Part shown: piece after piece, positions 18,299 through 22,464 of the stretch
Position numbering within the stretch: the first letter of the stretch is position 1
Layout: each line of letters begins with the position of its first letter
From: Corynebacterium sp. p3-SID1056
Lineage (GTDB): Bacteria; Actinomycetota; Actinomycetes; Mycobacteriales; Mycobacteriaceae
Assembly: GCF_025152525.1 (NCBI RefSeq)
Contig: NZ_JALXXL010000018.1
Location: 1 to 22,464, forward strand
Direction of reading: 5' to 3'
Length of the DNA: 22,464 bases
The notes under the pieces: model-generated
Seen by the model: only the letters and a program-made list of their open reading frames with translations
Told to the model about the DNA's origin: nothing
Databases searched by the model: none
Position numbers and translations under genes: made by a program

Positions 18299-20449
18299 CT
18301 AGAGCGGCTTCGCCCCGAGCTCCTTGGCTAACAGCTCCATGGCCACCTCGGTCGCATCGCGGTGGTCGAGCGTGCCCTCTTCCGAGATGGCCTGCTCGGC
18401 CATGTCGCGCTCCTCTTCCTCCCGCGTGTAAGGCGCGGCCGCCGGGTCTTGCGGCAGGGGCGCGGCCCCGGAGGCATAGGGGTCGTAGTCGGGCTCGTCG
18501 TCCATCGGCTCGGGCGGCAGCGGGATCTCGTCGCGCTCTCGCTGCGCCTTCTCGGCGGCTTGCCGACTTGCGGCCTGCGCCGCTGCCTTCCAATCGTTGG
18601 CCTCGGCACGGGCTTGTGCACCGGGGTTCGGGCGCTGTGCTGCAGGTGTTTCAGGTTTGGCCCCCGCAGGCTCCTCGGGCGAGGGCTCGTTCGATCCCGC
18701 GCCCTTGTTCGGGTTCCACACCTGCTCTGCACGGGGTGTCTGCCGCGGCTGCACGTTTGCCGCTTCCGGGCTGGTGCCCACCACGCAGCGCACCGCGAGG
18801 CGGTGGCCAAGCTTTTCTTCAAACACCGCCACGATGTCGGCGTTGTTGCGCTCGGCGTTGATGCGTTCGGCGAGCGCGCCGGTGTTGTGGCCGATCACGA
18901 GCGTGTCGCCATCCATCCCAACCGGTTTCGCCTCGGTGAGCATGATCTCAGCAACCTTGTTTCGCTCGCCCACCGACTGCCGCAGCGCGGTCCAGTCGCG
19001 CACCACGCGGTCGTAGAGCGCGTCCACGTCCGTGCTTTCAGTGCTTGCTTCAGTGGGTTCTGGCTGTGCAGGCTGCTCGGGCTGCGCAGGCTGTTCTGGC
19101 TGTGGAGGTTCAGCGTGCTGAGGCTCTGCCGGTTCAGGCTGCTCAGGCTGCTCGGGCTGCTCGGGCTTGGGCTCGGGCTGCTCGGGCTTGGGCTCGGGCT
19201 TCCGCACAGGCGGAGCCGGCTGCGGTGGCGGGGTGGACTTGCTGCGCACCTGACCCGCGGCCGCAGCTGCCGCAGCCGCCGCAGCAGCAGCTGCCGCGCC
19301 CCCGCCAGATTGAGCACGAGCAGGTGCTTCAGTACTCGACTGCGCTGCAACGCGCTCGCCGAGGGTGAGCAGGTGCGCCATCATCACCTCGAGCAGCAGG
19401 CGCGGGGAGGTTGCACCGCGCAGGTCCGCGATGCGGTCGTTGACCTCAGTGGCCAGGGCGGACAACTGCGCGGCGCTGAACTGCTCGGCTTCGGCGCGCA
19501 GGACGTCGGCGCGGTCCACGGGGGCGTCGACAAGCCCTTGCCCAACGGCATCGGGCACGGTGCGCACCACGAGCAAATCCCGCAGCCTGTCGAGCAGGTC
19601 GAGGGCGAAGCGGCGCGGCTCGTGGCCGGACTCGATGACGTTGTCGATGGTGTGGAAGATCGCGGACGCGTCGCGTGCGGCGAGGGCGTCGATGGCACCG
19701 TCGAGAAGCGAGAGGTCGGTCACGCCCAAAAGCGGCAGCGCCAGGTCGTAGGTCAGCCCGTCGGGGCCGGCGCCGGCGAGCAGCTGATCCAACACGGACA
19801 GCGTATCGCGCGGCGACCCGCCGCCTGCGCGGATGATCAGGGGGTAGACGCTCTCCTCCACCTTGGCACCCTCTTCGGCCACCACGCCCTCGAGCAGTTC
19901 GCGCATCGCCTGCGGGGTGAGCAGGCGGAAGGGATAGTTGTGGGTGCGCGAACGGATCGTGCCGAGCATCCGCTCCGGCTCGGTGGTGGCGAAGATGAAG
20001 ATGAGGTGCTCCGGCGGCTCCTCCACAATCTTCAGCAGCGCATTGTTACCGGACTGGGAAATCATGTGCGCCTCGTCGATGATGAAGACGCGGTAGCGCG
20101 ACTCAGCGGGCGCGAACATGGCGCGCTCGCGCAGGTCACGCATGTCGTCGACGCCGCCGTGCGAGGCCGCGTCCAGCTCCATCACATCCAGGTTGCCCGA
20201 GCCGCCCGGCGCGAGCGAACGGCAGGACTCGCACTTCCCACACGGCGTCGAGGTCGGCCCCTCCACGCAGTTCAGCGAGCGCGCGAGGATGCGCGCGGAC
20301 GAGGTCTTGCCGCAGCCGCGCGGCCCGGAAAACAGGTAGGCGTGGTTGATGCGCCCGTTGTCCAGGGCGGTCGAGAGCGGGACGGTGACCTGTTCTTGGC
20401 CGATCACTTCACCAAAGGTCGCGGGACGATATTTCCGGTAGAGAGCCAC
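18299..20449 (-). CDS. dnaX: DNA polymerase III subunits gamma/tau
   Basis: Clamp-loader ATPase of the replisome, 716 residues. The N-terminal AAA+ module has KYRP (6-9), Walker A GPRGCGKTS (42-50), a zinc module with C61, C70, C73 and C76, Walker B VFIIDEAH (121-128) and the sensor FIFATTEPERM (151-161). Domain III ends near 370. The linker is remarkable: 14 consecutive alanines (385-398) and then a P/E/Q-rich repeat (406-467). The C-terminal tau region, from ~475, would bind the polymerase and helicase. I see no A-rich slippery site for a frameshifted gamma, so probably one product is made. The start is GTG at 20449 without a ribosome site, with TAGACT 8 bases upstream (leaderless). Confidence 0.96.
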   Translation of the reverse strand: MALYRKYRPATFGEVIGQEQVTVPLSTALDNGRINHAYLFSGPRGCGKTSSARILARSLNCVEGPTSTPCGKCESCRSLAPGGSGNLDVMELDAASHGGVDDMRDLRERAMFAPAESRYRVFIIDEAHMISQSGNNALLKIVEEPPEHLIFIFATTEPERMLGTIRSRTHNYPFRLLTPQAMRELLEGVVAEEGAKVEESVYPLIIRAGGGSPRDTLSVLDQLLAGAGPDGLTYDLALPLLGVTDLSLLDGAIDALAARDASAIFHTIDNVIESGHEPRRFALDLLDRLRDLLVVRTVPDAVGQGLVDAPVDRADVLRAEAEQFSAAQLSALATEVNDRIADLRGATSPRLLLEVMMAHLLTLGERVAAQSSTEAPARAQSGGGAAAAAAAAAAAAAAGQVRSKSTPPPQPAPPVRKPEPKPEQPEPKPEQPEQPEQPEPAEPQHAEPPQPEQPAQPEQPAQPEPTEASTESTDVDALYDRVVRDWTALRQSVGERNKVAEIMLTEAKPVGMDGDTLVIGHNTGALAERINAERNNADIVAVFEEKLGHRLAVRCVVGTSPEAANVQPRQTPRAEQVWNPNKGAGSNEPSPEEPAGAKPETPAAQRPNPGAQARAEANDWKAAAQAASRQAAEKAQRERDEIPLPPEPMDDEPDYDPYASGAAPLPQDPAAAPYTREEEERDMAEQAISEEGTLDHRDATEVAMELLAKELGAKPL
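19049..19234 (-). repeat. Pro/Glu/Gln repeat region inside dnaX
   Basis: Encodes a linker built on PEQP, PEP and AQPEQP units (DnaX residues ~406-467). The DNA shows imperfect short repeats such as GCTCGGGCTGCTCGGGCTT on the plus strand. It is a natural site for length variation between strains. Confidence 0.8.
19256..19297 (-). repeat. Poly-alanine tract (14 codons) inside dnaX
   Basis: Fourteen GCN codons in a row with mixed third bases, encoding DnaX residues 385-398. The mixed codon use indicates selection for the protein sequence or an old expansion rather than recent slippage. Confidence 0.9.
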
Positions 20450-20457
20450 GCCGTCTA

Positions 20458-20463
20458 AGTCTA
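20458..20463 (-). promoter_or_regulatory. -10-like TAGACT for dnaX, overlapping the previous stop codon
   Basis: On the minus strand the hexamer starts with the TAG stop of the small gene upstream and ends 8 bases before the dnaX GTG. This is the same arrangement as at 14093. Confidence 0.45.
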
Positions 20464-21003
20464 GGCATCGCGGTGCCAGTCGGCCATAGCCGCTCCCCTG
20501 CGCCGCATCCGCCGTTCGAGCACGGCCTCGCCTTGCCCGGTAGCGATGGCGAACTCGTCGTCAGTGAGGAGCGCCAGCTCCAGCAGCAGGGTTACGCGCT
20601 CGGACTCCCGCACCAGCGGCGTGCCCTGGTCAAACAGGCGCGGCTCGCGCAAATACCCGTGCCGCACGCTCACACCTTGCGGCAGCTCCACCCGATCGAG
20701 CACGTTTTCCAGCCCCACCCCGGGCTGCGCGGGCACGCCGAGCTCGAGCAGCATCGTCGCCGCCGCACCCAGGGCGGCACCGAGCAGTTGCTTCTCGACG
20801 CCTCCGCGCACCACCAGCTCGCAACGCACGTCCGTCGCCATGTCCCCCTCGAGGGCGAGCCCGGTATCCACCTCGGAGAAGCCGCAGGTGGCGGCGATTC
20901 CTTGGGCGGCAAGGGCTGGGAAGGGGGCTGGTGGGGCGTCGATAAGCGAGGGCCCAGCGGGAAAGAAGGAGCCGAGCCACTCGGCGGCCTGGTTAGGCCT
21001 CAC
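20461..21003 (-). CDS. Small conserved-looking protein, possibly SUFU-domain-like
   Basis: 180 residues from a GTG at 21003 that overlaps the end of aspT by 11 bp, so translation is probably coupled. No signal peptide or membrane span. The pattern of a helical N-terminus, a central PQGVSVRHGYLREPRLFDQGT (part, 108-128), and an ending VTLLLELALLTDDEFAIA...LERRMRRRGA...DWHRD resembles the end of suppressor-of-fused (SUFU) domains, where a 'PLT..E' strand-helix is followed by a terminal D-x-x-R. This is tentative recognition by eye only. A gene of unknown function holds this position between aspT and dnaX in relatives, as I recall. Confidence 0.75.
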   Translation of the reverse strand: MRPNQAAEWLGSFFPAGPSLIDAPPAPFPALAAQGIAATCGFSEVDTGLALEGDMATDVRCELVVRGGVEKQLLGAALGAAATMLLELGVPAQPGVGLENVLDRVELPQGVSVRHGYLREPRLFDQGTPLVRESERVTLLLELALLTDDEFAIATGQGEAVLERRMRRRGAAMADWHRDA

Positions 21004-22273
21004 GCTGCTCGATCGCGGCGAGCAGGACGCAAAGCGCGACGCCGTCCATGGCCTCAGCGACCTCGTCCAGCGGTGGCATCGAGGGAGCCAGGCGCAGAGT
21101 GCGGTCCTGCGGATCGTCGTGCAGCGGGAAGGGCGAGCCGGCCTGCGTGAGGTTGATGCCCGCCTCCTTGGCCAGCTGCCACACGCGGGTGGCGGTGCCC
21201 TCCGGTACGTCGAGGGAGACGAAGTAGCCGCCCTCGGGCTGAGTCCAGGTCGCGATGTCGTAGCCGCCGAGGCGCTCCTCGAGCGCGCGCTCGACCGCCT
21301 CGAACTTCGGAGCGAGCGAGCCGGCGTGCTTACGCATCACCATGCGCACGCCTTCCGCGTCGTGGAAGTAACGGGCGTGAGCGAGCTGGTTGACCTTGTT
21401 CGGGCCGATCCCGCGCACCCCGGCGATCTTTGTGTACCAGGCCAGGTTCTCGGCTGAGGAAGCGAAGAAGGCGACACCCGAGCCCGCGTGGGTGATCTTG
21501 GAGGTCGAGCTCATGTACCAGAAACGGTTCGGGTTGCCTGCCGCCGCGGCGATCTTCAGCACGTCCGGGTTTTCCGGGAACTCGTCGGTCAGCGTGTGGA
21601 CGGCGTAGGCGTTATCCCACACGATGCGGAAGTCCGGCGCGCCAGTGTCCATCTGCGCCAGGCGATCGATGGTCTCGCGCGAGTACACGGTGCCTGTGGG
21701 GTTGCTAAAGGTCGGCACCGTCCACATGCCCTTGACCTGCGGGTCCTTCGCGAGCTCCTCGACTGCATCCATGTCCGGGCCGCCCTCGCCCATGGGCACG
21801 GTCAGCAGCTCGAAGCCGAAGAGCTCAGTGATGGCGAAGTGGCGGTCGTAGCCCGGCACAGGGCAGATCCACTTCAGCTTTTCCTCGTCCTTCCACGGGC
21901 GCGGCGAATCGTTGTTGCCGAACGCGTAGGAGTAGGACACCAGGTCAAACATGATGTTCAGCGAGGAAGCATCGCCCGCGATCACCAGCGACGGATCCAC
22001 GCCGAGCACTTCGGCCCACAGGTTGCGGATGTCCGGGATGCCCATCGCCCCGCCGTAGTTGCGCACGTCCGCGCCATTGCTGTCCGTGTAGTTGCCCTTG
22101 CCCGGCAGGTCGAGCAGCTCGTTAGCAAAGTCCAGCTGCTCGGCCGACGGCTTACCGCGCGTCAGGTCCAGCTTCAGCCCCTTCGCCTGCAGCGCCGCGT
22201 ACTGCTCGCGGACGTCTTTTGCTAGTTCAGCAAGCTGCTCCTGGGAGAGCTCGGACAGCGGCGTGTGTGCCAT
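20993..22273 (-). CDS. aspT: Aminotransferase, corynebacterial AspT type
   Basis: A PLP-dependent class I aminotransferase of the AspT subgroup, which transaminates aspartate and related amino acids. From the ATG at 22273 it has 426 residues, equal to C. glutamicum AspT as I remember it. That start places LKLDLTRGKPS at the same distance from Met (residue 33) as there. Landmarks are DASSLNIMFD (101-110), CPVPGYDRH (137-145), SNPTG (190-194, N191), WDNAYAVH (219-226, with D220 and Y223 binding PLP) and the Schiff-base lysine K259 in SSTSKITHAG. The earlier ATG at 22288 and GTG at 22342 are less likely. No ribosome site is visible. A -10-like TAAGAT lies at 22323-22328. Confidence 0.94.
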   Translation of the reverse strand: MAHTPLSELSQEQLAELAKDVREQYAALQAKGLKLDLTRGKPSAEQLDFANELLDLPGKGNYTDSNGADVRNYGGAMGIPDIRNLWAEVLGVDPSLVIAGDASSLNIMFDLVSYSYAFGNNDSPRPWKDEEKLKWICPVPGYDRHFAITELFGFELLTVPMGEGGPDMDAVEELAKDPQVKGMWTVPTFSNPTGTVYSRETIDRLAQMDTGAPDFRIVWDNAYAVHTLTDEFPENPDVLKIAAAAGNPNRFWYMSSTSKITHAGSGVAFFASSAENLAWYTKIAGVRGIGPNKVNQLAHARYFHDAEGVRMVMRKHAGSLAPKFEAVERALEERLGGYDIATWTQPEGGYFVSLDVPEGTATRVWQLAKEAGINLTQAGSPFPLHDDPQDRTLRLAPSMPPLDEVAEAMDGVALCVLLAAIEQREA

Positions 22274-22322
22274 GTGCGATTCACGCATCCAATCGTGGGT
22301 CGGCGATAACGTTTTGCCCGCG

Positions 22323-22328
22323 ATCTTA
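22323..22328 (-). promoter_or_regulatory. Candidate -10 element for aspT
   Basis: The minus strand reads TAAGAT, fitting TANANT, about 50 bp upstream of the chosen ATG. A start near 22315 would give a leader of ~40 bases. No clear -35. Confidence 0.4.
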
Positions 22329-22413
22329 CCGTTTTCACGCACGCCGACACCGCAGGAGGCCCCGAGAAACTCGTCTGCTCAGACTCCCTTCAACCCCCGG
22401 CCCCGGCAAAACG

Positions 22414-22446
22414 AAAATCCCCCGGACGTTGACATCCAGGGGATTT
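22414..22446 (-). terminator. Intrinsic terminator of a gene entering from the right
   Basis: On the minus strand AAATCCCCTGGA pairs with TCCGGGGGATTT (one T-G wobble) around an 8-base loop, followed by TTTTCGTTTT. It lies 8 bp beyond a possible tRNA end and would insulate it from aspT. Confidence 0.75.
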
Positions 22447-22453
22447 CCAGCTG

Positions 22454-22464
22454 CGGAGGATGTG
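22454..22464 (-). tRNA. Possible 3' acceptor end of a tRNA (serine-like), cut by the window edge
   Basis: The minus strand reads CACATCCTCCG. ATCCTCC would be the 3' half of an acceptor stem pairing with GGAGGAT, as in many actinobacterial tRNA-Ser, with G as discriminator and no encoded CCA. A strong terminator follows immediately. Only 11 bases are visible, so this is a guess from pattern and context. Confidence 0.3.

Noticed and set aside
19040..19300. The repetitive tract as a CRISPR array or mobile repeat
   Set aside because: It is in frame within dnaX and encodes a low-complexity protein linker; there are no spacers of constant length.
18299..20449. A programmed frameshift making a short gamma subunit from dnaX
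   Set aside because: I found no A-rich heptamer followed by a stem-loop of the E. coli type in the dnaX frame.
18362..20458. A ~700-codon open frame on the plus strand opposite dnaX
   Set aside because: It is the antisense of a clear dnaX gene. High-GC coding DNA leaves such frames open, and its translation shows no recognisable domain and an arginine/leucine-rich composition typical of a shadow.
22455..22464. A plus-strand tRNA beginning GGAGGATGTG
   Set aside because: Position 8 would be G instead of the nearly universal U, and the adjacent terminator has its T-run on the minus strand.

Overview
The window is chromosomal core DNA from a high-GC Gram-positive actinobacterium, almost certainly a Corynebacterium. 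The evidence is a 421-residue aspartokinase with an internal beta-subunit start at Met250, an AspT-type aminotransferase of the corynebacterial kind, a MurT/GatD pair, and a gene neighbourhood (aspT, dnaX, ybaB, recR, gatD-murT, a DnaQ-like gene, leuA, lysC-asd, sigC, katA) that matches the C. glutamicum order as I remember it. There is no mobile element, CRISPR array or rRNA. Coding density is high and most gaps are under 200 bp.

Layout, left to right. 1-970 (minus): the first codons of a likely ABC permease and its ATPase. 1116-2681 (minus): catalase, divergent from a SigC-like ECF sigma factor (2764-3324). 3401-6468 (plus): two tandem YkvI-type membrane protein paralogues with unusually conserved charged C-terminal tails. 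6533-7165 (minus): a small secreted protein of unknown function. 7245-9586 (minus): the lysC-asd operon. 9760-10611 (plus): a DMT-type membrane protein divergent from lysC. 10642-12653 (plus): leuA behind a complete transcription attenuator with an 18-residue leader peptide carrying four consecutive Leu codons. 12654-13000: a structured non-coding gap. 13001-17098 (plus): a tail-anchored orphan protein, a BRCT protein with a degenerate DnaQ-like domain, and murT-gatD. 17102-20449 (minus): recR, ybaB and dnaX. 20461-22273 (minus): a small possible SUFU-like protein and aspT. 22414-22464: a terminator and what may be the 3' tip of a tRNA.

How the genes work together. LysC and Asd make aspartate semialdehyde for lysine, threonine, methionine and diaminopimelate. 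AspT is an aspartate/aromatic-type aminotransferase. LeuA starts leucine synthesis. MurT/GatD amidate lipid II, so cell-wall precursor supply and modification sit close together. RecR, YbaB, DnaX and the DnaQ-like protein form a replication/repair neighbourhood. SigC and KatA are a respiration/oxidative-stress pair.

The points most worth a second look are: the leuA attenuator, whose leader peptide appears to be translated from a leaderless mRNA; several leaderless-type starts in which the -10 hexamer begins with the stop codon of the preceding gene; the tandem YkvI paralogues; the DnaQ-like protein that has lost its catalytic acids; MurT without its usual zinc-ribbon cysteines; and the repeat and palindrome elements around the lysC and DMT-gene starts. 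I found no clearly new multi-gene system. All calls are from reading the sequence; no database search was run.
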